From the NCBI GenBank assembly GCA_050011095.1, contig JBEKJU010000015.1, positions 1 to 27,846 of the forward strand: 27,846 nucleotides of DNA. Direction: 5' to 3'. Source of the DNA: JBEKJU01 sp050011095 (lineage in GTDB: Bacteria > Desulfobacterota > Syntrophorhabdia > Syntrophorhabdales > WCHB1-27). The position numbers and the translations under genes are program-made. This document shows, in pieces, positions 1 to 6,895 of this stretch. Every line of letters begins with the position of its first letter. The first letter of the stretch is position 1. The notes beneath the pieces were generated by a model. The model saw nothing but the letters and a program-made list of their open reading frames with translations. It was not told the origin of the DNA and made no database searches.

Positions 1-1
1 T

Positions 2-346
2 CCGACCGGGCCGGGCCATACGGTACTGGCCTATGTTATCGGGGGGGAAGGCTATTTCTGCCACGAGAAAGACCCCTTTACCTACGAAATGGAGGGCGCG
101 AACTATTTTGACATGGAAAGGAGGCCGACGATTGGCAACAACAGTCTCGTGGTCTTCGATGACGGCGGGCAGGTGGTGGTCTCCGGCGCGGAGGAAGGCG
201 TGCGCTTCCTGCTCATTTCAGGGAAACCGATAGGCGAGCCGGTCGCCTGGTATGGACCGATAGTGATGAACACCCGCGAGGAGTTGCAGACGGCCTTCGA
301 CGAGTATCGCGAGGGCACCTTCATCAAACACCCCGGCAAGGGATAG
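2..346 (+). CDS. Pirin family protein, C-terminal part (5' end outside window)
   Basis: The frame is open from base 2 and ends at TAG 344-346, giving about 114 residues of a C-terminal region. The translation starts in a cupin strand (GHTVLAYVIGGEGYF) and ends with the pirin C-terminal signature: RFLLISGKPIGEPVAWYGP, then IVMNTREELQTAFDEY and a short EGTF tail. In known pirins the metal-binding cupin residues are in the N-terminal half, which lies outside the window, so metal binding or quercetinase-type activity cannot be judged. The family is cytoplasmic, with roles from redox-linked regulation to quercetin dioxygenase activity. The 3' end looks intact. Nothing downstream for 350 bp is co-directional and close enough to be in an operon with it. 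Confidence 0.9.
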   Translation, partial: PTGPGHTVLAYVIGGEGYFCHEKDPFTYEMEGANYFDMERRPTIGNNSLVVFDDGGQVVVSGAEEGVRFLLISGKPIGEPVAWYGPIVMNTREELQTAFDEYREGTFIKHPGKG

Positions 347-573
347 GCGAAAGGATAAGGCGGCCGGTCGCGCGCGGACCATAAGCCTCCGTCTCCCGGG
401 CGTCGATGTCAAGACGTTTCACGGGAGGTCATTGTCTCGAAAGGATCGCCTGCCCGGCGTCTCCCGGCCGCTCACACACCGGAATGTGCGCGCCCTTGCT
501 CGCGCAAGGGCCCGGTGACCGTAGAATTCTGTGGTCCGAAGAGAACGGAGGGAGACCCTGCTCGATACATTTC
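347..573. other. Intergenic region with one strong hairpin
   Basis: No convincing gene lies between the pirin stop and the next promoter. One perfect 7-bp inverted repeat is visible, GCCCTTG at 492-498 and CAAGGGC at 505-511 with a 6-nt loop. No T-tract follows on either side, so it is not a standard intrinsic terminator. Open frames here look like shadows of GC-rich DNA. Confidence 0.5.
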
Positions 574-603
574 TTGACATTTGGCAGGGGTCTCAATTAT
601 CCT
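574..603 (+). promoter_or_regulatory. Sigma70-type promoter for the 89-aa small gene
   Basis: TTGACA at 574-579 matches the -35 consensus exactly. TATCCT at 598-603 is a partial -10 (4 of 6), with an 18-bp spacer. Transcription would begin near 610 and give a leader of about 90 nt before the ATG at 699. Start site and activity are inferred. Confidence 0.5.
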
Positions 604-698
604 GAAAGGGTAGGGCACGCGTTTGTTGTAACGAACATTGGAGCGTGTATTTAAAGCCACTTCCGTCCAGGGAAGGGGGCAAAAAAAAGGGGGAGACA

Positions 699-968
699 AT
701 GATTACGGTGATGTTGGACTTTAAGGGGATGAAGAGGGAGCAGTACGAGAAGATCATTCAGGCGCTCATGACCAAGGGGGCCAAGCCGGATGGCCGGATG
801 TTCCACATCTCGTCCGAGAAGCCGGACGGGGTGCTCGCAATCGATGTGTGGGAATCACCGGAAAAGCTTCAGGCCTTCGCCGGTGTGCTGACCCCGATCC
901 TCAAGGATATGGGGATCACCCTGCCCGAGCCGCAGGTCTTCCCGACGATCGCGGCGATGGCCGGGTAG
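699..968 (+). CDS. Small conserved-type hypothetical protein, ferredoxin-like/ABM-like fold
   Basis: An 89-residue protein. The ATG at 699 is chosen because GGGGGAG (about 690-695) sits just upstream; a longer in-frame start at 645 has no ribosome binding site. The sequence reads as alternating strands and helices: MITVMLDFKGM, a helix with EQYEKIIQAL, a strand around MFHISSEKPDG, then VLAIDVWESPEKLQAF and a C-terminal helix ending in ILKDMGI. This pattern resembles single-domain dimeric alpha-beta barrel proteins (ABM/EthD-like), in which the VWES segment is common. No catalytic residues can be named. It is a single-gene transcription unit, with its own promoter at 574-603 and terminator at 996-1042. 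Substrate and role are unknown. Confidence 0.75.
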   Translation: MITVMLDFKGMKREQYEKIIQALMTKGAKPDGRMFHISSEKPDGVLAIDVWESPEKLQAFAGVLTPILKDMGITLPEPQVFPTIAAMAG

Positions 969-995
969 CGGCGATTGAGCGAAGGAGGAGAGAAG

Positions 996-1042
996 CGGGC
1001 CTGCCGGGTGAGCCCTACGCCCCGGCGGGCCCGGTGTTTTTT
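996..1042 (+). terminator. Rho-independent terminator of the 89-aa gene
   Basis: A 13-bp stem pairs 996-1008 (CGGGCCTGCCGGG) with 1021-1033, with only one G-U wobble. A 12-nt loop separates the arms, and a run of six T residues follows at 1037-1042. This is the clearest intrinsic terminator in the window, lying 28 bp past the stop codon. Confidence 0.88.
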
Positions 1043-1175
1043 ACTGTCCGCCGCTCGCAGGCGCGCCCCCCTTGGCCGGCTTCTTCCCCATCGTGCATTG
1101 ACTGAACGTCAGTTTCTGTGGAGAGCCGGTTCAGCGAGGATTGCGGCTGTGGCTGTTCCCTTCTCAAATCCAATA

Positions 1176-1184
1176 TGATATAAT
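1176..1184 (+). promoter_or_regulatory. Extended -10 promoter-like motif
   Basis: TGATATAAT is a perfect TGnTATAAT extended -10 element. No good -35 box lies 16-18 bp upstream, which extended -10 promoters can tolerate. No gene follows closely on this strand, so it may drive a non-coding RNA or be fortuitous in this locally AT-rich patch. Confidence 0.3.
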
Positions 1185-1327
1185 CAAGCCATTATTAAAG
1201 TCTCGCCCGTAGTTTCTCCCAGTTGGACCATGAGCGCTTCTTCGACGATATCGATGAACCGGAGGAACCTCTCAGGTTCCATGGGGGGCCAAAGTCGTTC
1301 GTTTGACAGGATGAGCACCTGTTTCAT
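1184..1327 (-). CDS. Possible 47-aa protein, unrecognised
   Basis: An ATG on the minus strand (1325-1327) opens 47 codons ending in TGA. The translation starts MKQVLILSNERLWPPMEPER and continues with a plausible amphipathic helix (FLRFIDIVEEALMVQL). Its composition looks more protein-like than the competing plus-strand frame. A GGGGG run lies only 3 nt before the ATG, so the ribosome binding site is poor. It may be a real small protein, the remnant of a longer gene, or chance. No family is recognised. Confidence 0.3.
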   Translation of the reverse strand: MKQVLILSNERLWPPMEPERFLRFIDIVEEALMVQLGETTGETLIMA

Positions 1328-1683
1328 CGACCCCCGGATGCGCCTGTGCGGGTGAACTGAAGAAGAGCCTGGACAAGCTGCTTGAAGAGCTGTCCAGGAA
1401 AGCCACTTGCATTATGCCGTATGAGGATAGGAAAGAGGAGCAGGTACCGCGTCATCGCGAGACTGCGGCAGGCGGTGACGGCAGAGGAGAGCGGGGTGGA
1501 AATAACCCACAGGCAGCTCCTTTTTGCGTATGAATGTGATATCCTGGCCGAATCAATCATACCAACATAGGGGCTGCTTTTCATTTGAGAAGCGATGGAG
1601 TTATGGGTATTTATGGACATTATTAACCAACAAGCCATGTGCGAAACTTCAATATTAAGTCAGGCTTTGGAAAATTATCCATC

Positions 1684-2925
1684 ATGAGAAATAAAAACTC
1701 AACGGTATCCGTTGAAGAAGCGCAACAAATTATCCTAAATTCCGTCAGCCCGCTGAACGGTGAAAACATTTCTCTCATGGAGGCATCCAATCGCGTTTTA
1801 TATGAGGATATTGTATCGGACATAATGATACCTTCCGTGGATGATTCCGCAATGGACGGTTATGCAATAATCGCAGATGACACACATGGGGCATCAAAAG
1901 ATAGTCCCATAAAACTTCAAATTATAGGAGAAATACAGGCAGGCGGTGCCATTAGCGGTGAAGAAGTCTCAAGAGGAACAGCGATAAGAATAATGACCGG
2001 CGCTCCGATACCTGGAGGCGCTGATTCGGTAATCAGGTTTGAAGATACAGAAGAAGAAGCCGGTTATGTGAAGATACTCCGCGAAACAGTTAAATACAAC
2101 AATTACAGAGTTGCAGGAGAGAACATCAAAAAGGGAGACAGGGTGCTGCAAAAGGGAGATCGGCTGAGATCTGCCGATGTAGGTATCCTTGCGTCGCTGA
2201 ATTACAGTGCAGTAAAAGTATATAAACAGCCGACCGTTTCAATTATCTCCACAGGCGACGAATTAGCCGATCTAGGCGAAGGAATTAAAATTGGTCAAAT
2301 TAGAAACGTCAATATGTATACCTTATACTCAGAAGTAAAAAAATATAACGGCCTTCCTGATTATTTAGGCATTGCTAAGGACACATTGAAAGATACGAAG
2401 GAAACATTTTTAAAAGCCTTAAAATCCGATGTCGTAATATCCACGGGCGGCGTATCAATGGGAAAGTATGATTTTGTTAAAGAAATTTATTCCGATCTAA
2501 ATATTGAAATACAATTTGAATGGGTTAATGTCAAACCCGGCAAGCCGTGCACCTTTGGGAAAAAAGATAATAAACTGATTTTTGGCCTGCCGGGGAACCC
2601 CGTTCCGACTCTTACATCATTCATTCAATTCGTGAGACCTGCATTACTTAGATTAATGGGTGCAAGAAGGATAACAAAACCAATCGTTAACGCATATCTT
2701 GAAAAGGATATCAACAAGCAGCCGGGCAAGGTTCATCTATTATTGAGGGGCTATTTTACTATCAGAAATAATGAATTTTATGTTTCACCGACAGTTAATC
2801 AAAAGCCGTCAGCACTTCGTTCAATGAGTGGCGCGAACTGTCTGATAGTGATTCCGGAAAACAGGGCGGGAGCAAAGGCGGGGGAAAAAGTTGCGATTCA
2901 ACTAATTCATCATGATGAGATATAA
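1684..2925 (+). CDS. moeA: Molybdopterin molybdenumtransferase MoeA
   Basis: A 413-residue MoeA from the ATG at 1684; a GTG at 1639 would add 15 untypical residues and neither start has a strong ribosome binding site. MoeA inserts molybdate (or tungstate) into adenylylated molybdopterin in the cytoplasm. Family motifs appear in order: SAMDGYA (about 55-61, with the conserved Asp), TGAPIPGGADSVIRFE, STGDEL, the MPT-binding-domain STGGVSMGKYD, KPGKP and LPGNPVPT. Length is normal. The gene is clearly more AT-rich than the window average (A/T-rich third positions, AAA and AAT codons), unlike the paralogue that starts 13 bp after its stop. This suggests separate origins. The pair is likely co-transcribed; no MoaA/MoaE/MobA gene is present nearby. 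Confidence 0.93.
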   Translation: MRNKNSTVSVEEAQQIILNSVSPLNGENISLMEASNRVLYEDIVSDIMIPSVDDSAMDGYAIIADDTHGASKDSPIKLQIIGEIQAGGAISGEEVSRGTAIRIMTGAPIPGGADSVIRFEDTEEEAGYVKILRETVKYNNYRVAGENIKKGDRVLQKGDRLRSADVGILASLNYSAVKVYKQPTVSIISTGDELADLGEGIKIGQIRNVNMYTLYSEVKKYNGLPDYLGIAKDTLKDTKETFLKALKSDVVISTGGVSMGKYDFVKEIYSDLNIEIQFEWVNVKPGKPCTFGKKDNKLIFGLPGNPVPTLTSFIQFVRPALLRLMGARRITKPIVNAYLEKDINKQPGKVHLLLRGYFTIRNNEFYVSPTVNQKPSALRSMSGANCLIVIPENRAGAKAGEKVAIQLIHHDEI

Positions 2926-2937
2926 AGGAAGGTTACG

Positions 2938-4152
2938 ATGAAAGGCATGTCTATCGGTCTGAAAGAGGCGTTGCGTCTGACCCTGGGGGGCATAAAACCG
3001 CTCCCTGCCGAGAACGTTGCCCTGGTTGACAGTGTCGACCGCGTAGCTGCCTCGGATCTCCATGCCCTGGTGGATTCCCCTTCCATAGATGCCTCCCTTA
3101 AAGACGGCTACGCGGTGTTATGCCAAGAGGTAGCCGATGCAACTGCCGAAAACCCCGTTCGACTGCGGCTTCTGGGTTCTGTGGCCGCGGGAGGCGAAAA
3201 GGATATTCAGATCAAGCCGGGGACAACGGTGAGGGTATTGACAGGGGCCCGTATCCCGGCCGGCGCTGACGCCGTGGTAGCCGAAGAGGTTGTGAAACAG
3301 GGAGACAATGACGTGCTGATGGAGGTCCCTGCCGAGCCCGGCAGGAATATCCTGCCGCGCGGCAGGGATGTGGCATTCCGGCAATGTATCCTCCGGTCAG
3401 GCCAACAAATATCGCCTGGCATGGTGGGTCTCCTTGCCGCGGCAGGGCACAGCATGGTCCCTGTCTTTAGGAATCCCGTTGTAGGGATCATAGGAACGGG
3501 CGACGAAATCGTCGAACCTGGTAAACCCCTGGCGGAGGGCCAGCTCTACGCAAGCAATATCATGACCCTGGCGGGATGGTGCGGTAAATATAAAATGAAT
3601 ACCCGCATGACAATTGTAAAGGACGATCATGATGCCATCTTCAGTGCCTTAAAGATACTGTCCGGCGAAACGGATGCCGTGATAACAAGCGGGGGGGCAT
3701 GGACGGGAGACCACGACATGGTGGTGCAGGTCCTTGAAGGGCTTGGATGGCAAAAGGTGTTTCACCTGATCCGCATAGGGCCCGGCAAGGCGGTCGGCTT
3801 CGGCATACTGGATAAAAAATCCGTATTCATTCTGCCCGGCGGACCGCCTTCCAACTTGATGGGTTTCCTGCAGATCGCCTTGCCCGGCCTCCTTGCCCTT
3901 TCCGGTCATGCAAACCCGGGCCTGCCCGTGATTAATGCCAGACTTGCCTCGGAAATCAGGGGGCGCGAGCCCGACTGGACTGATTTTTTCTTTGGCACTC
4001 TTGAGCTTGACGGCGGGTTGCCGACCTTTCATCCATTGAAAAAACGCAGCCGCTTGGGCTCCATAGCCGAGGCCACGGCACTGGCGTCAATACCTGAAGG
4101 ACAAGATCGTCTTCTGGAGGGATCGGTAATCCATGTTCAATTGCTGAAGTAG
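2938..4152 (+). CDS. Divergent MoeA-like molybdopterin-binding protein
   Basis: A 404-residue MoeA paralogue starting at the ATG at 2938, with GGAAGG about 5 nt upstream and a 12-bp gap after moeA. The architecture is the same, but signature sites differ: SLKDGYAV instead of SAMDGYA (the Asp is kept), TGARIPAGADAVV conserved, TSGGAWTGDHDMV instead of the STGGVSxGxYD type, IGPGKAVGFG for KPGKP, and LPGGPPSNLMGF for LPGNPVS. The changes in the second and third sites suggest altered substrate or metal handling, for example a Mo/W-selective insertase or a non-catalytic partner; this is inference. Codon use is GC-rich like the rest of the chromosome and unlike its AT-rich neighbours on both sides. 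Confidence is high for the superfamily and low for the exact role. Confidence 0.88.
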   Translation: MKGMSIGLKEALRLTLGGIKPLPAENVALVDSVDRVAASDLHALVDSPSIDASLKDGYAVLCQEVADATAENPVRLRLLGSVAAGGEKDIQIKPGTTVRVLTGARIPAGADAVVAEEVVKQGDNDVLMEVPAEPGRNILPRGRDVAFRQCILRSGQQISPGMVGLLAAAGHSMVPVFRNPVVGIIGTGDEIVEPGKPLAEGQLYASNIMTLAGWCGKYKMNTRMTIVKDDHDAIFSALKILSGETDAVITSGGAWTGDHDMVVQVLEGLGWQKVFHLIRIGPGKAVGFGILDKKSVFILPGGPPSNLMGFLQIALPGLLALSGHANPGLPVINARLASEIRGREPDWTDFFFGTLELDGGLPTFHPLKKRSRLGSIAEATALASIPEGQDRLLEGSVIHVQLLK

Positions 4153-4274
4153 GCGGTGAGTGACGGTCTACCCTTTCACGCCGGACACTACCTCTGTTTT
4201 TATCTTTCTCCCCCCGTCGCCCTGATCCTTGCTTTCTCGACAAAGACCTGGAGCTTGGGGGCCGATAAATCCCG

Positions 4275-4303
4275 TTGACTTCTGCTACCTTTTCTCCTAT
4301 AAA
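4275..4303 (+). promoter_or_regulatory. Strong sigma70-type promoter for the radical SAM gene
   Basis: TTGACT at 4275-4280 (5 of 6) and TATAAA at 4298-4303 (5 of 6) are separated by exactly 17 bp. Transcription should start near 4310, leaving a leader of about 130 nt before the GTG at 4443. Having its own promoter suggests the SPASM gene is not simply the third gene of the moeA operon. Confidence 0.65.
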
Positions 4304-4309
4304 TATTTG

Positions 4310-4442
4310 TGTAAGGGATGCGGATTGGCGGCACTGTCGGGAACGTTCCTGCCCTCGTCGCCACAGGTGTCACCGGGGAGGGCGCGAAGCTCGTCCCTGG
4401 TCTCCACACTACCGAATCAAGAAAGGGGGAAGTAATAAGATT
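4310..4442 (+). other. Leader of the SPASM gene, with a possible 42-codon ORF
   Basis: This 133-nt leader is GC-rich although the gene behind it is AT-rich. It contains a 6-bp helix candidate, GCCCTC paired with GAGGGC (about 4351-4383), and smaller inner repeats. An ATG at 4318 opens a 42-codon frame (MRIGGTVGNVPALVATG...) whose TGA at 4444-4446 overlaps the radical SAM GTG at 4443-4445. A TAA lies two codons before that ATG, and AAGGG abuts it directly, so its ribosome binding site is poor. All three frames are open here, so coding is uncertain. The leader could be a structured regulatory RNA, a short upstream peptide, or both. Confidence 0.35.
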
Positions 4443-5564
4443 GTGAGAAGAGTAACGGAACACGTTAAACAGTTACAAAGAATGTATTCCACTGAAGATG
4501 GAAGATTGCAGGGAGAGGGCAGTTGGGCGAAGCTTCCCTTCTTCTGGTTCATCTTATTTCTATCATACAAGTGCACTAGAAGGTGTGACTATTGTTATGC
4601 TTTTAATCAGGTTGGCGACGATAATAAAATGGAAATGGATGACAACACATTTTCAAGACTATTGGAGTGGATCCCGGAAGTCTGGAAAGTTAATAACGTT
4701 AAGGTGAACGTTGTTGGCTTTCTTGGTGGGGAGCCATTGTTGAGAACGGATAGAATCAAGAAAATTATGGATTCTGTCTATAAAAATACTGACGGCATGC
4801 AAGGATTTGCTTATACAAACGGTGATTTAATAGATTCCGTAAATTGGGATGATCTTGAAGATATCCAATGGATGTCAACAAATATTACAGATATCAGCAT
4901 TGAAGAACTATCGAGAAGATTGAAGATAATTAGTGAAAGATCAAATGTTATCGGTCAAACAATAGTAGCCACCTTGGATGATTATAACTTAGAGAGAGTT
5001 CTTGATATAACAAGATTCGGAATAGAAAATGGGTATCGTTTAAGATACTATAGGAATCTATACAAAGGATTGGAGACTGAATATACGAAAAGATTGTTGA
5101 AGAAATATCATGAATTATGTGATTTATTGGAAAATTATATTGGTAAGGGATACGATGTTCATACCACCTTCTTGTTGGATACTTTAATCCCTTTATGGGA
5201 TCTTGAAGCTTCTCCATATCTTTGTGGGAAACGACTCGCTACAATATATCCCGATGGAACGATTGGGCCGTGTATTAGAGACCATTCATTTAAAGGTGGA
5301 ACAATATTTGACGCGGATCCTTTAAGTAAAATACAATGTGACATATTTCATTATGATGTTACAAAACCAGACCTCCCGGATGAATGCAGGGAGTGTGAAT
5401 CCAGAACAGCCTGCCAGGGGGGATGCCCCCATGATAAATTGTTGCTGACCGGTACTGCATCGGGAAAATCTGTTGCATGCGCCATACACAAGCAAATTAT
5501 TCCAAGATTAAGATATTTGGATAAATTAAAAAGCGATATTAAATTAAGACCATCCGATATTTGA
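4443..5564 (+). CDS. Radical SAM protein with SPASM domain
   Basis: A 373-residue protein from GTG 4443, chosen for the AGGGGGAAG about 10 nt upstream; an ATG at 4482 has no ribosome binding site. The radical SAM cluster motif CTRRCDYC (Cys 44, 48 and 51) is followed by the FLGGEPLL SAM-binding segment. The C-terminus carries a textbook SPASM set: CGKRLATIYPDGTIGPC, then CRECESRTACQGGC (CX2CX5CX3C), then a final Cys in SVACAIHK. It should therefore hold three [4Fe-4S] clusters. SPASM enzymes usually modify ribosomally made peptides or mature enzymes. No recognised precursor or target is adjacent, except the speculative leader ORF at 4318-4446. The gene is strikingly AT-rich, like moeA at 1684, which suggests acquisition from another genome. 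The substrate is unknown. Confidence 0.9.
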   Translation: MRRVTEHVKQLQRMYSTEDGRLQGEGSWAKLPFFWFILFLSYKCTRRCDYCYAFNQVGDDNKMEMDDNTFSRLLEWIPEVWKVNNVKVNVVGFLGGEPLLRTDRIKKIMDSVYKNTDGMQGFAYTNGDLIDSVNWDDLEDIQWMSTNITDISIEELSRRLKIISERSNVIGQTIVATLDDYNLERVLDITRFGIENGYRLRYYRNLYKGLETEYTKRLLKKYHELCDLLENYIGKGYDVHTTFLLDTLIPLWDLEASPYLCGKRLATIYPDGTIGPCIRDHSFKGGTIFDADPLSKIQCDIFHYDVTKPDLPDECRECESRTACQGGCPHDKLLLTGTASGKSVACAIHKQIIPRLRYLDKLKSDIKLRPSDI

Positions 5565-5584
5565 CAATAAAGGGCTCATTAATA

Positions 5585-5612
5585 TGGGGTGACGGAAGAG
5601 GATCGAACTCCC
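5585..5612 (-). other. tRNA 3'-end-like sequence (possible attachment site)
   Basis: Read on the minus strand, this segment has the exact geometry of a tRNA 3' end: T-stem GGGAG, T-loop TTCGATC (conserved T-T-C-R-A), T-stem CTCTT with two G-U pairs, seven acceptor bases CCGTCAC, discriminator C and encoded CCA. No matching 5' acceptor strand (GTGACGG) or D and anticodon arms can be found upstream on the same strand, so this is a fragment and not an intact tRNA. A C discriminator before CCA is typical of tRNA-His. Such fragments often mark integration sites. It lies 20 bp past the AT-rich SPASM gene. Confidence 0.45.
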
Positions 5613-5666
5613 GTAATTCCTTGAAGGAACATCCTTGACATGGTTTGTCTCGGAAGATGCTTGCTA

Positions 5667-6602
5667 TCAAACAGAATTCGTTCCACGACGCATACGGAAA
5701 TCGGCGACCAGGGGGAGGTGGTCGGAGGCGATCAGGGCCTTGCGCGTCCGGTGTAGACGCGCCTGCTCCAATTCGAGGGAGGCGTCGAAATACATGTTGT
5801 CCAGGTAGACCAGGGGCAGCGGACCGGGGTAGGTGCGCCGCCGGGCCAGGTGCTGCCGGATGCCGGTCGTCCCGAAATGCTCGGTCAGAAGCCGTGACGT
5901 GAGGCCCCGCAACCATTCATTGAAGTCGCCCACCAGGATGCGGGGACCGAGGACGTCTTTCCCCGCGAGGCTTTCCGATTCGACGAGCCGCCGCCCCTGA
6001 TGGCGCCGTTCGCGGTAGGCCGTACCCAAATGCACGTTGTAAACGTGGAGGACCTCGTCGCCCGCCATCACATCCGTGCAGAGGCAGCCCCGCTCCTCCC
6101 GACCGGGGTGGCTCAGGTCGATGTTCCCTCTCTCGACGAGGGGCAGCCGGCTGAGCACCATGTTCCCGTACCCGCCCCCCCTGTGCCTGCGGTTTTCGCC
6201 GAAGCAGTAATGGAGCCCAAGCTCCCCCGCGATGAAGCGCGCCTGCTCGTCTTCAAGCCCCCGGTCCTCGACGTTCCAGACCTCCTGGAGGGCGACGATG
6301 TCCGCATCCACCTCAGCCAGCACCTCAACGATCCGCGAAGGTCGCGTCCTCCCGTCGAGCCCCCGGCAGCGGTGGACGTTGTACGTAACGATCCGGAAGG
6401 ACCCGTCTTCCGCCGGATGGCCTGTCGCGTCATTGCCTGTCCATCCGTTGCCCGATGCACCATTGCCTTCGGCCGGCAGGCCCCCGACCCCGTCGGCCGC
6501 GCCAGTGCCTGTCTGCCGCCTTGCGCGAACGAGCCGGGCCAATCGCACCTTGTTACCCCGTATCATAAAAAGCGTCTTTCCTTCCCTTTTTTCCTGCTCC
6601 AT
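5667..6602 (-). CDS. Endonuclease/exonuclease/phosphatase (EEP) family hydrolase
   Basis: A 311-residue protein with the EEP fold from about residue 70 onward. Motifs in order are TYNVHRCRG (Mg-site Asn), ALQEVW (catalytic Glu), GNMVLSRLPL, YNVHLG (catalytic His), LVGDFNEW (Asp/Asn pair), YLDNMYF and SDHLPLVADF (terminal Asp-His). All core residues are present, so it should be an active metal-dependent phosphodiesterase or phosphatase; DNA, phospholipid and inositol-phosphate substrates are all possible. There is no signal peptide. Residues 14-30 are Arg-rich and are followed by a Gly/Ala/Asn-rich linker (31-67). A second in-frame Met (start at 6566) has a better upstream GGAAGGAAAG and may be the true start. 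It is divergent from the HTH gene at 6896. Confidence 0.82.
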   Translation of the reverse strand: MEQEKREGKTLFMIRGNKVRLARLVRARRQTGTGAADGVGGLPAEGNGASGNGWTGNDATGHPAEDGSFRIVTYNVHRCRGLDGRTRPSRIVEVLAEVDADIVALQEVWNVEDRGLEDEQARFIAGELGLHYCFGENRRHRGGGYGNMVLSRLPLVERGNIDLSHPGREERGCLCTDVMAGDEVLHVYNVHLGTAYRERRHQGRRLVESESLAGKDVLGPRILVGDFNEWLRGLTSRLLTEHFGTTGIRQHLARRRTYPGPLPLVYLDNMYFDASLELEQARLHRTRKALIASDHLPLVADFRMRRGTNSV

Positions 6603-6670
6603 TTTCCGATTCGTCCTCTTGCGGTTTTTTTCGCCTTCCCGCGCATGTTCCGGCGGCGACGCGCGCCCCT

Positions 6671-6709
6671 GGGCGCATGCGCGCCCTTACGCGGTCATAT
6701 AGGTCTATA
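6671..6709. promoter_or_regulatory. Inverted repeats in the divergent EEP/HTH intergenic region
   Basis: Two perfect dyads lie close together: GGGCGC/GCGCCC around a 4-nt centre (6671-6686) and TATAG/CTATA around GT (6698-6709). The second is AT-rich, in a GC-rich setting, and lies about 95 bp upstream of the EEP start. It could be part of that gene's promoter or an operator, possibly for the neighbouring HTH protein. No complete -35/-10 pair is clear on the minus strand. Confidence 0.3.
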
Positions 6710-6857
6710 GTGTACCACAGTCGCCGCCCCCCAGGAAGAGGCTGCGCGGACAGCCTTCGTTCCGCGCGGCCTCTTCCCGCCGCCGGACCGCCTGTACACC
6801 GGCGCGGCGGTTGATGCCGGGTGGCGGTCACCGAAAGGCGGCCGCCGATAAAATTTC

Positions 6858-6888
6858 TTGACCTATTACTTGCGGTAATGTACATTAC
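6858..6888 (+). promoter_or_regulatory. Promoter with overlapping palindromic operator for the HTH gene
   Basis: TTGACC (6858-6863) and TACATT (6881-6886) are spaced by 17 bp. The -10 box lies inside a perfect 14-bp palindrome, GTAATGTACATTAC (6875-6888). A further ATTAC half-site at 6866-6870 forms an inverted pair with GTAAT at 6875-6879, giving three alternating half-sites across spacer and -10. That arrangement fits autoregulation by the downstream HTH protein. The expected start point (about 6893) is only 3 nt from the ATG at 6896, so translation may be leaderless. Confidence 0.6.
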
Positions 6889-6895
6889 ACTACAT

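Larger units (their letters stand above)
1043..1683. other. Gene-poor stretch between terminator and moeA
   Basis: No full-length gene is recognised. It contains a near-consensus extended -10 at 1176-1184, a possible 47-codon ORF on the minus strand (1184-1327), and a start-less plus-strand frame around 1335-1530 encoding a Lys/Glu-rich stretch (KKSLDKLLEELSRK) before its stop. The last could be a decayed gene or chance. Base composition shifts towards AT from about 1550. Confidence 0.5.

Noticed and set aside
1324..1638. 104-codon minus-strand frame upstream of moeA
   Set aside because: Ser-rich, without a ribosome binding site or recognisable domain; probably chance.
4310..4442. Molybdenum-cofactor riboswitch in the SPASM leader
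   Set aside because: The context is suggestive, but I could not match the conserved core by eye; kept only as a test to run.
4275..4442. Upstream extension of the radical SAM frame to 4275
   Set aside because: The added 56 residues are Arg/Cys/Pro-rich intergenic-type sequence overlapping the promoter; family members begin shortly before the Cys motif.
5585..5680. Complete tRNA gene on the minus strand
   Set aside because: Only the T-arm and acceptor 3' strand fit; no GTGACGG 5' acceptor strand, D-arm or anticodon arm is found in the expected 75-90 nt.
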